Assembly: GCA_959347315.1 (NCBI GenBank)
Contig: OY365814.1
Coordinates: 2,717,661 to 2,781,660, forward strand
Origin: Bimastos eiseni
Lineage: Eukaryota; Annelida; Clitellata; Crassiclitellata; Lumbricidae
Direction: 5' to 3'
DNA length: 64,000 bases
Shown here: positions 11,405 through 23,154 of the stretch, piece by piece
Layout of the letters: each line of letters begins with the position of its first letter
How positions within the stretch are numbered: the stretch's first letter is position 1
Position numbers and translations under genes: made by a program
Notes under the pieces: model-generated
Databases searched by the model: none
Told to the model about the DNA's origin: nothing
Seen by the model: only the letters and a program-made list of their open reading frames with translations

Positions 11405-12440
11405 TCTCTTAGGACTGACCTTTGATTTGACCTGATTTCGGGTTTGTTTTGGTGCGCCGTCGGTTGATGTTCTATGCGTTATTATGGTGGCGCGAGTGTA
11501 GGACATTTGCCCCCCGAACAAAATCCCCGGACATTTGCCCCCAGGAGAAAAGCCCCTCCCGACTACGACAATTGCCCCCCCCCCCCAATGTAGACCATAA
11601 GCTCGCCCAAATTATATATGGATGCTTGTATGTGTGTACATATGATGCATGGTTTTATGCACAATATGTGTTTGTGCGTGGATGTGTCATTGTGGGCTAC
11701 ATGTTACTAAACCTGTAAAATATCTATTATTAGGGGGTTGACATATTACTTTGGTTCCACTACCTGCAAAGTTAGTTGACGAACGAAGAAGCCAATTTGA
11801 TACCACGTGATATAATGACTGCTGTAAATGAGTGTTTTATGCGCCATTGACATCTACAAAACCTAGAAAACTAGTTCTTAAAATGCCATGTCTGTGAGAA
11901 CGTGGATGAAGAAAATAAAACATACAGTTGTGATGATAAAGTACCAAAAGTCACAGGTATACATGCAAAAATGCAAGATATTATGCAGCGTATGCGAAGC
12001 CGGCCCATTGATATCATCTATATAGAGGTATTCACCCACTCTCTCTTATAAACGGGAGTTGATTATTTTTCACTGATATTTTGCTAAGAACTGTAGCTGC
12101 TTACTAGCCGACTTTCACCACTTCTTAAGGCGTGTCACGGACTGTTTGCAGTGTTTATGCATCCAGCAAAAATAAATATAGATTCAGAACTGGACTCACT
12201 TTGTCTCCTATACGACACGACAATTAGTTCCTGTTTTCATATATTTTAAATAATGGCAGTTAAATATATAACTTGTCATCATCCGTTCATAGTACACACT
12301 AGGGGGCTTTTGTCCTGAGGGGGGGGAAATGTCCCACCCAAAATCGGGGCTTTTGTTAGGGGGGCTTTTGTCCGGGGGCAAATGTCCGTTCCCGGTGGCG
12401 CTATGGTAGTCTTTTTAGTCACAGTCCAATTCATAGTCAT
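11405..12440. repeat. Dispersed repeat hosting a 900-bp insertion
   Basis: The two outer parts (11405-11493 and 12402-12440) together match the reverse complement of about 18310-18440, which is uninterrupted there. The host is therefore an older repeat family, split here by the element at 11494-12393. Confidence 0.75.
11494..12393. mobile_element. 900-bp inverted-repeat element with GGACATTTGCCCCC termini
   Basis: The ends are inverted copies built from GGACATTTGCCCCC followed by repeated GACAAAAGCCCC blocks. An 8-bp direct repeat GGTGGCGC flanks the element at 11486-11493 and 12394-12401. The paralogous site near 18353-18362 has a single, slightly diverged GGCGGCGC, so the insertion and its target duplication are directly visible. 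No transposase ORF is present. Superfamily is uncertain; an 8-bp duplication fits hAT, P or Merlin-like elements. Confidence 0.85.
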
Positions 12441-12919
12441 AGTCATACACCGAATGTATGTGTTAATATAATTCTAATCCTGTAGACACTAATTCTTGCA
12501 GATCTGTATTTATTTATTTATTTTCAGTAGAATTGCGGCTTTTTGTGTTGTTTGAGAATCTGCGTATGCGTCATTATTTTGAATGAACTATTTAAGGAGT
12601 TTATTAGCGAAAACTGATCAGATGTAAAATTATTTGCGGCATGGCTGCAAATAATGGCTGGCTTATCGCGTTTATCTTTGGATGAAGGTAGTCTTTTCAT
12701 AGTATATTATACAGGTTCAGAGATCAAGTCAGAAATCAGCGAAGTTGAAAATTAGGGTAAATTAGGAAAATTAGATGATAGAAGGCCGTACGCTGGACAG
12801 GTGCGCATGTAGGCTACATGTATGAGACTATGCAAATTGAAATTCTGTACCCAACTTGAGGTCAGAGTAGCAATTGACTTGCCTAGGCGGTATTGCCTAG
12901 TTATGCAAATGAGACATAA
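12441..12919. other. no gene seen
   Basis: AT-rich sequence with no recognisable coding or repeat structure. Confidence 0.4.
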
Positions 12920-13062
12920 ATGTGGAAACATACATGTAGACGCAAGCGCACATACATAGACACGCACACAGGTAAACACAGGAACAGCACATACACACGT
13001 ATATACACACATTGTGCACACATTCACGCACATACTTTATACGCATTATACACTCACACATA
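12920..13062. repeat. CA-rich microsatellite
   Basis: Irregular CACACA/CATACA array. The antisense Cys/Val-rich ORFs are composition artefacts. Confidence 0.75.
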
Positions 13063-13069
13063 ATACACG

Positions 13070-13560
13070 TATTTGTAGGATTTAGTCGGAGCCTACTAGA
13101 GGACATCCAGGCTTCAAGTGAATCTATGGTACTCGCATGGTTTGGACGGAAGACACCGCATCTATCGCCCAGCAATGGACATTGGCTTGAGTGTCATCGG
13201 CACACAGACGACCTCTGGGTTAGGCCATTACGTACCGAAGCCTATTGAGACCTACTCGAGCCAGTGACAACACGGGAGTTGCTGCCATTCAGGAAACAGC
13301 AAAGCCGGTCAAGGGCCTGCCAGTGTAGCCAAAAGCACCACGTTGAGACTCCAAATAATAGAATGTCATTATCAACCAAGTCAAAGGCAGAGTTTACGTC
13401 AAGTAGGACCAGAAAGCCCTACTTGCCCTGTGACCGGTCAATGGCGTTAGGCCTGTAGACTGCGTGAGAGGTAAGAAGAAGCTAGGACAATGCCTTTCAT
13501 TTAGGCTACGCTCCACATCGGCCCAATGCGCAAAAAAACTACAAGACCTAAATTGTAATG
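13070..13560 (-). pseudogene. Non-LTR retrotransposon reverse transcriptase relic
   Basis: The minus strand of 13370-13410 translates to VLLDVNSAFDLVD, the catalytic-Asp motif A of non-LTR reverse transcriptases. The surrounding sequence is too eroded to read as one frame. It lies only in copy A's private block and is a different copy from the relic at 6640-7110. Confidence 0.6.
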
Positions 13561-13595
13561 CAATGTTGTGTAATGTAATGCAATCAAGATTTTAC

Positions 13596-13640
13596 ACAGG
13601 GCCCCTTCAAGATTTTTACTCAGAGGCGCTCCATGCGCTG
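13596..13640 (-). repeat. CR1/L2-like LINE 3' end fragment
   Basis: GGGCCCCTTCAAGATTTTTA followed by CTCAGAGGCGCTCC matches the LINE 3' end family in minus orientation. Confidence 0.5.
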
Positions 13641-14289
13641 GCCTTAATGATGTCATAGTCACAGTGAACAAGTAAAAATGCAGCTGTTAGCAAATCTATG
13701 CATATTAAGCTGAGAAGAGTTGTCAGTGGTGGGCCTAAGCACATGAGTGGATACATTTAACGCATAGCCGCCGACAGCTGACCGATAGCACTTACAAAAT
13801 AAAATATGTCACATGAGTTTCACCTCTCGATGTATTCAGGCCACTCTCGGTAACGGGAGATGATATCGCGCGAACCGTTTGTTAGTCGACTATAACTATC
13901 TACTAATTAGCCTTTGTCTGAGACGGCAATTAACGGCAGATGAGAATGCGTGTCACTGACTATATGCTGCATTTATGCATCCAACAAGAGCAATAGAAAT
14001 TCAAAGTGACGTCCTTTGATAGAGAATGTTTGACTTCTTGGATAAATTATTGAATTCACGTAAATTAATTCAACTTGACGAGGCAGTGATTATTGCCTCA
14101 GTGTGTATCCTGCATGACACAATAACTAGTTTATTTCTGGTTTGAAGGGAAGTTGAATTGATGACATATATATATATATATTGCTTAATAGACGTGAAAA
14201 TAATAACTTGTCATGTCATCGTCCGTTCGAACTGCACATGTTGCGGTTAGTTGGTTTGAAAGAACCAAATATTTTTGTAATTATTTTCG

Positions 14290-14350
14290 TCGTCATCATC
14301 ATCATCATCATCAGCAGCAGCATCATCATCATCATCATTATCATCATCAC
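14290..14350. repeat. ATC/CAT trinucleotide microsatellite
   Basis: A run of CATCAT with an interrupting CAGCAG. The three overlapping ORFs on it (His-, Ile- and Met-rich) are simple-repeat translations. Confidence 0.85.
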
Positions 14351-14690
14351 CGTGGAGCAAGGGATGGTCAATTTCCTCTTCGACCGTACTTCCACACTGG
14401 AGAACCCTACCATCTGGATGATCGCTCTGTCTATATGAAACTAGAAGTCGTTGACTTTATGCTTGTTCCCCAGGGTCCATTGTGACGCATTTTAATCTAG
14501 CCTAATGAGCAGTCGAGCTGTTGTTGAAAATACCTCTGTATAATCGACTTGAATACGTGCAATATTAATCATTTATACATATATAATATATATGCATTAT
14601 ATATATATACGTAGAAAGAAGATCTAAGTAGACTGTGTAATATTGTGTCATTATGTGCTATGTACAAACATGTGCTATGTACAAACTATT

Positions 14691-16426
14691 TTGTTAGCGT
14701 TATATTGTGTAGGGTTGGGGTAGGTTGAAGGTTTTGTTATATAAAAAACTTTTGTTCAGCTTATTCTATTTTGCCTGTTTGCCTGCCAATTGTAAATTTC
14801 ATGTACCACGGACCTTTATTGTTTAATCGAAGTTCACAATACGTTGTGAATCAAAACTGGCACCATTAGCTGCCGTCTTGCGAATTGATTTGACGTTCTT
14901 ACTTATTATTTATAAATCCGCTTTTAACAATTTTCTGTTTAAAATTTTAACAATTTCTTGTGCATAGCTTTAAACGCTCTTAAATTTCATTCTGTGTGCT
15001 TTGTTTTGTTTCTGGTTTAAATTCAAATTAATTCACATGAAATAATGATTTTGGTAGGTATTATCAAGATGTTTGATTTCATTTTCTATAATAATGTGTA
15101 AATAGTTTATTGTTTGCTTAAATACCCAATTGTAGTTGTAGTATACACTCTGTATACATCATACGCTATTAAATAGGTAGAGTTGTACAGTTGTCGATAA
15201 TTACCTGATAGTGCAATATTAAACCAATCCATCCTATGTGATACTGTAATCGTCATTTCTAGTGCAAAACAGGAAAGAAACTGAAATGGTGTTTTTAGAT
15301 AGGATTTACGTCACTACCATTAATTATCATGCTGTATGAGTAGGCATGCAATGTGACAATCGTCGACTGCCCAATTAGTTACCGAATTAATACAAGTGAA
15401 TTTAGCGCCATAAAAAGTCCAATTCTTAAGATGCAGAGGAATTCGCTACATCCGGTCACATAGCCAATTGTGCGTATGATGATTATTTAATCAAGTTCTA
15501 GAAATGAATAAAGGCAATTATCAGCTGAATCACTACTATTAAAGTGCTAACTAACGTTGTATTGTTATAAAAGTTTCAAACTGTTCAATACAATTATGTC
15601 GATTGTATGTCTTTTAATGTGCATATAGACTGGGGTGGGGTAGGGGGTAGGTAGCAGAGCTGTTACATAATATAGGGGGTGGGGCCAAAAAATGAGATTG
15701 TATGCGTTATTTAATACGTGAACAGCCCCCTATTATCAACATAATCATTTGGTTTCGTTTTCTAAAAACACATCTGGTTTATAAGCAACCTTCAAAATAA
15801 CCAGGAAGAAGATAAAGGCCGTGCATTAAAACATTAAACCTTCTCTAATCATTCAATCCTCAGCTTGCAACCCGTATATGTAGTTTCAATAACTTTATTC
15901 TTTAGCCAGAGCCTATCAAAACGATCAGGATGTATCTGCATCAGCGTATCAAGCAAGAGCAGGTCTAATATTATTGATGCCGTTGAATTATTTGGCGTAT
16001 TTTCTAGAAGAGTTGCTGTGTAAAATATTATGCGCAACAGTTAGAGCTTGTTGCAACATTGTCAGCTGGTTATGTAAGTACTCGTTGTTGTCCTCGATTA
16101 TTAAGACACTTTTGTCGCGCCTTTTTTGTTGCTCTCAAATTGGCGACAGGGTTTTAATATGCTGTAGGGCTATTATGCTATGAACATCTAAAAAACTGGT
16201 CTGGATAAAAATGCGTAAATAAGCTTCCTAAATCTTGAATTTAAGACTAGAACGATATAGATTTCAATATATGTACGGTGTAAGACCGTATAAGCGGATA
16301 ATCGACAATTTGTTCAGCAATTCGTTCTAGTCGAAGATGGGGTTCACAGGTAAACAAGTAGACCTATAGCAGATGCAATTAAAATATCATCGCTTACAGA
16401 AGGACAATAATTCATGAATTTAAATA
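14691..16426. other. no gene seen
   Basis: AT-rich spacer with short ORFs only. Begins at the right edge of duplication copy A, with a short tandem TGTGCTATGTACAAAC near 14656-14690. A G-rich run lies near 15630-15690. Confidence 0.45.
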
Positions 16427-17448
16427 GGGGAGGTGGGGCAAGTTGGTTGCGGGGGCAAGTTGGCTATAATGGCATAATTATAATGCGGGGCAGGAAGGAC
16501 GTCTAACAAGAAGTCTATTGTTGAGCATGTCAAGCCTTAATGGTGGTCATGTGCTACTGTGCTTTATTTTCGCTTGTTACTTAAATGTAGATTGTCTTAT
16601 TTACTGCTTAAAATATTTCACTGTTATAAAATATCGTATATCATAATCCACATAAATGCACAAATTATGGCAGATGTGTTATTTTGTTAAGCATTCTTTA
16701 TTACTGGTATATCTTGTTTATCCAAATCACGCTGTGCAAACAGTGACCACGAGATTTTGTAGTTTGGACTTGTTGGGGCAAGTTGGCGGGGGCAAGTTGG
16801 CGGATGAAACCAACTTGCCCCAATGGTCAGCCAACTGGCACCACTATAGACCTAAAGGTAACTATCGATGTGTCTAGTAGTTGTTACATTAAACTGATGT
16901 CATTGTAATAGTAAACTCGAAACTTGTAAAATGAGTGCAAACGCGGTGTCGCCGTAACCAGCTTATTCACAAGCGCTTTATCAAAACAAAATCGACAGGC
17001 AGAGGTAAAGATCCAGAGAGCAAGGCTGGCTGCAGGCAGGCAGTCAGACGGTGTTTGGAGCCAATAAATAACATTGCGACTTTTTTAGAAATTGCTATTT
17101 CAATTACGGGATTTTTATCCGACATCTTTATTAAGGTTAAATGCCCTTAATGGAAGAAAATTTGATTCACACATAACGCAATCGCTTTCCACTGTTACAA
17201 ATCAGTTTTATGCGTATTATTTGTATTGCCACCAACTTGCCCCAGAGCAGGGGCAAGTTGGCTGACTTTCAGAATATTTTTGAGATCGTTTTTTGTAAAT
17301 TTACAAAATAGTGTGATGCCTGAATTTGTGCTAGAATGTACCCGTTATTAACAGCTGTGTTCTGAGATAAAAAGTATTATGTTAGCATCATCGTTGACGA
17401 TCACGTGCAAAAAAGCTTATTTTTCCGCCAACTTGCCCTCACCTACCC
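16427..17448. mobile_element. MITE-like element with GGGGCAAGTTGG termini
   Basis: The left end reads GGGGAGGTGGGGCAAGTTGG and the right end is the inverted form of GGGTAGGTGAGGGCAAGTTGG. Both are flanked by TA (16425-16426 and 17449-17450), consistent with a Tc1/mariner-type TA target. The core motif GGGGCAAGTTGGC recurs inside in both orientations near 16455, 16770-16820 and 17233-17265. No transposase is seen. Confidence 0.65.
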
Positions 17449-17479
17449 TACTGACTTTTTAGGACATCACAGAACGCAA

Positions 17480-18110
17480 AATACGCAAGTGTATCCCAAA
17501 AAAGAGATAAAAATAACCAAAAATATTTTAGCAAACTTTTTTAACGTACCAAAAGAAGCTAAAATATTTAGCCAAATAATTCGTAAATAGAATGAAATTT
17601 TCAACTTCGTAAGAACGTGTATTGACTTAGGATCCTGTCTGAAGGTTCGAAACTCGAAAGTTCGATAGTCCGAAGATTGCATGGTGACCGGTCGATAGAT
17701 GATAAGATTGTGGTTTTAATGGTAGCTGGACTGATGAGAAAAATTATGTTTGTTAGAGGCTGGATTCCATATAGGCATGATTCTTTTCATATCAATCCAG
17801 CTTCCAGTTTTACACATTCTTTTCATCGATTAATCCAAATTCTAGTAAAATTAATGTCGGCGTATAGAATCTTCGGACTATCGAACCTTCGAACACCTTT
17901 ACTTAGTACTTACGGTGTATTGATATTATCGAGACTCAGATTAACTATTATAGCCTATAATAACGGTTTTCCATAGCGAATGATAATTGAACATTTCCTG
18001 TTTAAACTTTAAAGCGTTCTGTTTTCATTTTGCTTTTAAATTAAAGTTAATAATTGCGTACCAAATTTTCAAGGCCAGCGCCGCCAATAACGCCTCATCA
18101 AGTGAAATAT
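17480..18110. repeat. Dispersed repeat, shared with 30850-31200
   Basis: Segments around 17500-17590 and 17975-18100 match 30860-30950 and 30960-31200, including GTACCAAATTTTCAAGGCCA near 18060 and 31170. The copy here is interrupted by the inverted-repeat element at 17640-17900. The copy at 31 kb is interrupted by about 110 unrelated bp near 31055-31160. Confidence 0.7.
17640..17900. mobile_element. Small MITE with 19-bp perfect terminal repeat
   Basis: GTTCGATAGTCCGAAGATT at 17660-17678 is perfectly inverted at 17868-17886. Further TTCGAA-rich bases lie outside on both sides (GGTTCGAAACTCGAAA left, CTTCGAACACC right). The element is nested in a dispersed repeat. Target duplication not resolved. 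Confidence 0.65.
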
Positions 18111-18309
18111 TCATCATAGGACGTTTCATCTCTTTTCATCACTGTTTCAACCATTAATTTCTTAATCAAATATAAATTAGCAGATCCGCTTAATGTTTTG
18201 CACATTTCTCCTATTTTTTCGAAAAAATCTGCGAAATCGGGCTGAAACATTCACATCTAATACTAATCAAATAAAACATACGCAGAGCCTTATTTGACTT
18301 AATATCTGT

Positions 18310-19100
18310 CTAGTCGCTTCATATGACTATAACTATGACTAAAAACTTCTATAGCGCCGCCATAATAATACACAAGGGCATCAACCGACGGCGCAGCAAA
18401 ACAAATCCGAGATCAGGTCAAATCCAAAAGGTCAGCCCGAAGAGACAGCATGACAGTCTAAGGAGGATAGGCAAGGGTAAATAAAATGGTTTTAAGCCGA
18501 GATCGAAAAGAAACTAAAGACTCAGCAGCCTGAACGATACCCTGGCTGACCAAAAGAAAGTGTCTTATAGGTAATTACATCAAATTAAAAAAAAATTTAA
18601 TTCGTTGCTCGACAGGAAGCCAATGCAATGATTTAAGAACGGGATTTATGTGATCCCACCTATGGTAACAGTAACAACCCTGGACAGGCAGTTTTGTACT
18701 CTTTGTAGTTTCAGCAAGTTAGCTTTTGTAATACCGAACAGGAGAGAATTGCAGTGATCTAGGCGACTGGAGACAAGTGCGTTAGCCAGTAGGATTCTCG
18801 TTTCAGCAGGGATATATTTTCGAATACTTAGTATGTCACGAATATAGTAAAAATAGGATTTTGCAAATTGAATTTACTTGGTCATTTAATGACATCACTG
18901 AATCAAACCAAACGCCTAAGTTCCGGGCAGAGAGAGCGCATAATCTGAGAAACACCCAGGTTTAAAGAATCAATGGATTCGTATTGCTTAAGCCGCTGGA
19001 ATGTACTCAATACTAAAAGAAATGGTCTTGGACTCATTTAACAGCAACCATTGGTCGAAGTGATTTGTTTAGTTATCTAATTAAGGAGATGTGACTGAGT
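18310..19100 (-). repeat. Dispersed repeat family including the empty-site paralog
   Basis: 18310-18440 is the uninterrupted, reverse-oriented relative of 11405-12440. Beyond it, 18600-19060 contains blocks such as GAAGCCAATGCAATGATTTA and GCAGTGATCTAGGCGA, which look like minus-strand LINE coding remnants. I could not read a continuous frame. Confidence 0.55.
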
Positions 19101-19122
19101 AAATAGGAAAGGATGCACGGTT

Positions 19123-19190
19123 CAGTGGCGTCGCGAGAGGGTGCGGGGGTGCGAACCGCACTTGGTGACACCATCTCAAAGGGTTCACCA
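19123..19190 (+). mobile_element. hAT-like left terminus, solo
   Basis: CAGTGGCGTCGCGAGAGGGT begins a CAGTG-type hAT end, followed by GTGCGAACCGCACTTGGTGA. A related but inverted end lies at 40460-40518. No matching right end or target duplication was found nearby, so it is a fragment. Confidence 0.5.
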
Positions 19191-20160
19191 TTGTGCAAAA
19201 TAAAATGAAAATAATTCATTTTCTATATAACGCGCTGAATTTGCTGTTTAGTATTTCATTGATCCCATAAAACCTGCACATTGCAAATAATAAAGGATTT
19301 CTTGTCATCAGATAATTGTATTGAAATTTGAAATAGCCTGACCCAAACCGGCTAACCTACAGACTAAGTCATGCTGTTATAATATCTGTTCATAAAGTAG
19401 CCTATTCTCTAAAAAAAAGCACTGCTGAGGCTGGGGTCCTGCGGGACCACAATAAATATTATTTATTTAATAAATTACTGTAAAAGCAAAACTGACTTTC
19501 TATAAATGAAAATGGCAAGCAATGGCTAGGTGACAAGTTCATAAAATGCGCAGAGGAAAATATTGAAAACCCTAATAGTAGCCGATGATGTGCTGTGGTC
19601 CTGCAGGATCCCAGTTGGTCACTTGAAGGTCAAGTATGGCAAAGCATCTATTCAATAACTATCAGTTATATAAGTTTAATCATGTTCGAAATGTGTTAAT
19701 CCACAAATTATGGATAAGTAGTGAATTAGGCCGTCATAGATATACAAGCAACTTTTAACCTCCTGCAAAGGCGGTCCTACATTGATTTGTTGGCTGATGT
19801 TATCTCATGAGGCAGAGGACTGCTCAATTGAGAGAATCTCATTGGTTGGTTCTCTGATTCCATGTTCAGTAATCCTTTAAATGCTGGATTCGAGGTCGGT
19901 GCAATTTGAGAGCCGAGTTCTAACAGCGTAAGAAGCGTCGCACAGTGAACCATTAGTGTGTATTATGCAACATATTATGAGCTATCAATTGTTGAGTAAA
20001 GTGAGTACTGTGTTAATTGTTCATATATTAGAGACAATTAGACATTCTTTGTTCTTATGTATTAGTTCATTTAGTTTCAGTGTAACTTGAAACTATTCTT
20101 CACTCACTCCTACAGGAATAGACTAGTATTCCCTATCAGCACCAGTTCGCCCTTAGTTAT
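19191..20160. other. no gene seen
   Basis: AT-rich. Two related short palindromes, TCCTGCGGGACCA near 19437 and TCCTGCAGGATCC near 19600, may be the ends of a small unidentified element. Confidence 0.35.
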
Positions 20161-20170
20161 GGCCTCGTGG

Positions 20171-20188
20171 TTAGGGTTAGGGTTAGGG
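20171..20188. repeat. Three-unit TTAGGG run
   Basis: Three tandem TTAGGG units, the usual animal telomere repeat. Too short to be a telomere; an interstitial trace or chance. Confidence 0.6.
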
Positions 20189-20280
20189 TGGTAGGCCTAC
20201 TGCTTTCTCCGTACAGGCAAGATAGCGGCGCCAACACGTGACAAAACTGCAAAATAAAATTTACATTCTATCTGAAAGTT

Positions 20281-20928
20281 TCAGTGTATTTACGATGTTG
20301 CTCTTTATTTGAATCTTATCCTACTGTTGTTTGTGCATTGGAGGATCAAAGTTCACGTCTTCTTGAGAGAAAATTTGAATTCGAAGATATTATGTCTCCC
20401 TCTGATATTGCATCAAGTGAGAGGGAAAATTGTCTCAACGTCTTAGACTCATCGAATAAAAATGCATCTGGAAGATGGCAATTGAAAGAGAGGACCAACA
20501 CGACATCTTCAAATGCCTGGACATTGATCATAGGCCTATGTCTTCTAATGTACGAAACGTCTGTATGGAGACCTTTCGTTGAGGTCCCATCGTCGGCGCA
20601 AGCCTGACGGAGTAGAGAAAATGAAAAGGAATGTTCTGTATAATTGATGCTTTATGTTGATTCATTCGGCACTGCAGATCAGATGGAAAACTTATTCAAT
20701 CCATTCGGTCAACAAATAGCATCATATAGGTCGAGTCTGAGTAGTGACATTAAATACCCAAGACATGCAGTTGAGATATCCATTGGGAATTTCATCATCC
20801 TTTACGATTCTAGTGAGAAAAAGTCGATCGAAGAGATGGAAGAGGAGGAGGAGGAGGAAGAGAAAGAGGAAGAAGAGAAAATAGATGAGGAGATGAAGAA
20901 GATGGAGGAGCTGAGTGACAATTATTGA
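20281..20928 (+). pseudogene. Degenerate NHL-domain paralog
   Basis: Two plus-strand frames (20284-20607 and 20644-20928) are recognisable relatives of the minus-strand exon at 22006-23012. Shared pieces include DIASSEREN (DIASSEKEN in the intact exon), HAVEISIGNFII (HAVETSIGNFII) and the Glu-rich run that follows. The part between the frames is scrambled, and the propeller C-terminus is missing because a GT minisatellite element begins at about 20960. It is an inverted, broken copy of the NHL exon. Confidence 0.75.
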
Positions 20929-20954
20929 TTAATATATATATAGAGGTGATGGAA

Positions 20955-21490
20955 GAGTGTACGCCAACAGGGGAAGGGCTAGCCGCCGCTGCTGTCGCCG
21001 GTCCGCCAATGGCTGAGCCGTAAACCTATGATTGACGGGTGGGCGTGTCTCTTCATATGTGTGCGTATGAGTGCGCGTGTCTGTGTCGTTGTATGTGTGA
21101 GTGCCTGTGTCCGTGTCGTCGTCTGTGTGCATGTCATCGTATTTGTGTATGCATGTGTGCATATGTGTCTTTGTATGTGTCCATGTCAGTGTACGTGTGC
21201 GTGTATGTGTTTGAATGTCTGCTTGTCAGTGTGCGTGTGTCTGCGTTTATGTGTGCGTATGCTTGTATGTATGTGTATGTGTCCTCGTATGTGTCCTTGT
21301 ATGTGTCTTTGTATGTGTCCCTCTCTCTGTCCATGTGCTTGTCCGAATGCGTATGTCTGCTTGTCCGTGTGCGTACGTCTGCCCGTACGTGTGCGTATGC
21401 TCATTAGGGGACGTCACGTTTTGGCGGGAAAATCGCGTGAAAGCCCGTTATATAACTAATTCTGATCCTGCGGAAAACTGGTCCTCTTTG
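20955..21490. repeat. GT-rich minisatellite with unique flanks (orientation 1)
   Basis: A 350-bp array of TGTGTCCNTGTATG-like units is preceded by GCCAATGGCTGAGCCGTAAACC. A similar flank, inverted, borders the CA array at 26790-27080. The Cys/Val- and His/Thr-rich ORFs on both strands are composition artefacts. Confidence 0.75.
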
Positions 21491-21827
21491 CTTGTGCACT
21501 TCTGATAAATAAAATGTTGAAAGCAGGGCGTTATCAAATTTCAGAATATATAAATAAAATACTTTGTCAAGCGCTTGAAAAACTGCTCACAAAATAATTT
21601 GATGCCCGATTTAAGAATTGAATCCACCTTCGATTTACAATCTTCTTACTTATCGACGTTCTGCTCTAAAGCATCGGACAACGTGTAGGTCAAAATGCAT
21701 GCGATTTATCAAAAATATTGTTTTATAAATTGTTAGAAATTAAGTAGGAGCTAAAATACTTTCCTTTCTGAGCGTTGCATTTAATTATACAAATATTTAA
21801 AATATGTTATTAGTTTATGATTTATTG

Positions 21828-21990
21828 GATAAGAAGTGAATATGTTTGACTGAACGTGTAAACATTAATTACTTCCGAGAATTCTCCTGCAACGATCAGT
21901 TGCTTCTGTTCTTCGTTGTAGCACAATCTTGAAGGATATTCGGTCTCAGGTTCGTCTTCGTCTTCCATTGAATAAATAATTCGATTCCAT
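21828..21990 (-). pseudogene. Partial tandem copy of the NHL C-terminus
   Basis: This segment repeats the last ~55 codons of the exon ending at 22006 (KWNRIIYSMEDEDEPE here, KWNRILYSMEEEDEPE there), directly downstream. The copy has small changes (LIVAGEFSEVINVYTF against LIVTDIYGTINVYTF) and no upstream splice site. It is a local 3'-end duplication. Confidence 0.8.
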
Positions 21991-22005
21991 TTGCATAAGA
22001 AGTGA

Positions 22006-23012
22006 TTATGTTTGACCGAACGTGTAAACATTAATTGTTCCATATATGTCTGTGACGATCAGTTGCTTCTGTTCTTCGTCGTAGCACAATCTCCAAGGAC
22101 GTTCGATCTCAGGTTCGTCTTCCTCTTCCATTGAATAAAGAATTCGATTCCATTTGAGATCGGAATCCAAGAGAATCACTCTATTATTATCTGTGTCAGC
22201 CACAAACACTCGATCGTCTGAATCGAGTGAGAGGTATCGAGGATCATTCAGTTGTTGTGTTTCTTTTGAAGGAATAAAACGACGGACAACCATCTGTCCA
22301 TCTCTGGTCAACTCACTTATATACCATTCATAGTATCTCTTGCTTCCTCGTGACCCACTCTCTCCCATCTTCTCCAGTTTTTCTATTTCCACCGAATCCT
22401 CCTCCTCTTCTTCCTTCTTCTCCTCCTCCTCCTTCATCTCCTCCTCTTCTTGTTCCACATCGATCGACTTTCTCTCATAAGACCTGTGAATGATGATGAA
22501 ATTCCCGATGGATGTTTCCACGGCATGAATTGGGTCTTTAATGTCTGTTGGTAACGAAATCGATCGAAGAATTTTTGCATCTGATCCGTAGATCATCAGA
22601 TTTTGCGATGAATAGTTCAACAGCAATAACTGACCATCACTGGACACTGACAGAACACGCTTTAGCTTATAATCAGTGGTCAGCCATTTGATGATTTTGT
22701 ATTGGTCATCCCTTTCTCTTGTAATCTGCCAGACGCAGTTCTCATAGTAGTCTATGACGTAAAGACAATTTTCTTTCTCACTGGATGCGATGTCACGTGT
22801 ATCAGTGATCTCTTTTATATTGAATTCTCTCTGAAGACGAAATGGATTTCGATCCTCAAACACACGAATTACATGAGCTATAAAAGTATCATGCAGACAC
22901 AAAACGTAGATTTCATTTCGCAGTTTAGTCACTCCAAGTATATGCAACGGATCATCTTCGTTTTTCTGTACCTCAAATCTCTCAATTAAGTTGACGGAAA
23001 TCGAACACAGGA
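22006..23012 (-). CDS. Terminal exon: NHL-type beta-propeller protein
   Basis: This is the longest open stretch in the window, 335 codons ending in a stop. The start is set by a splice acceptor (TTCTATTTTAG) just before 23012, not by a Met; the exon opens with two bases of a split codon (phase 1). The sequence has repeated propeller-like strands. The clearest NHL blade is DPRYLSLDSDDRVFVADTDN in the last quarter, with RLCYDEEQKQLIVTD as the next. A Glu/Lys-rich low-complexity insert (about 30 residues) sits mid-protein between blades. NHL propellers of the TRIM2/TRIM3/TRIM71 type bind proteins or RNA; which applies here is unknown. Partial relatives at 20281, 21828 and 37878 show a local family. 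It is probably the C-terminal end of the gene whose other exons lie at 25348, 29662 and 30499. Confidence 0.75.
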
Positions 23013-23154
23013 CTAAAATAGAAATCAATTACTGTTTATTCATTGCAGCAATGGGCCGTTATAGTTATCTTCGATAGTTTATATATTTAAAATATTTTTT
23101 TACAATTAACAACTAAAAAGTGGGGGGGGCAAGAAATTTTTCCGCCCTATTTTC

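Larger units (their letters stand above)
1929..14690 (+). repeat. Segmental duplication, copy A (direct part)
   Basis: Sequence from CACGGAC at 1929 onward matches 43784-50103 in the same orientation, with near-identity over long runs. Three blocks of this copy are missing from copy B: about 5134-6493, 7225-7950 and 9894-14458. After the last gap the match resumes at 14459-14690. The interval includes an hAT-like element, a LINE reverse-transcriptase relic and a broken mobile-element ORF, all present in copy B too. That makes it a genomic duplication rather than one transposon. Confidence 0.9.

Noticed and set aside
17640..17690. tRNA gene (GGTTCGAAAC, T-loop-like)
   Set aside because: No acceptor or D-arm pairing around it; it is the end of an inverted-repeat element.
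20171..20188. Telomere or chromosome end
   Set aside because: Only three TTAGGG units with ordinary repeats on both sides.
21028..21505. Overlapping 143-, 122- and 96-codon ORFs
   Set aside because: Three frames of the same GT-rich array; low complexity only.
22702..22989. Plus-strand 95-codon ORF
   Set aside because: Antisense shadow of the NHL exon.
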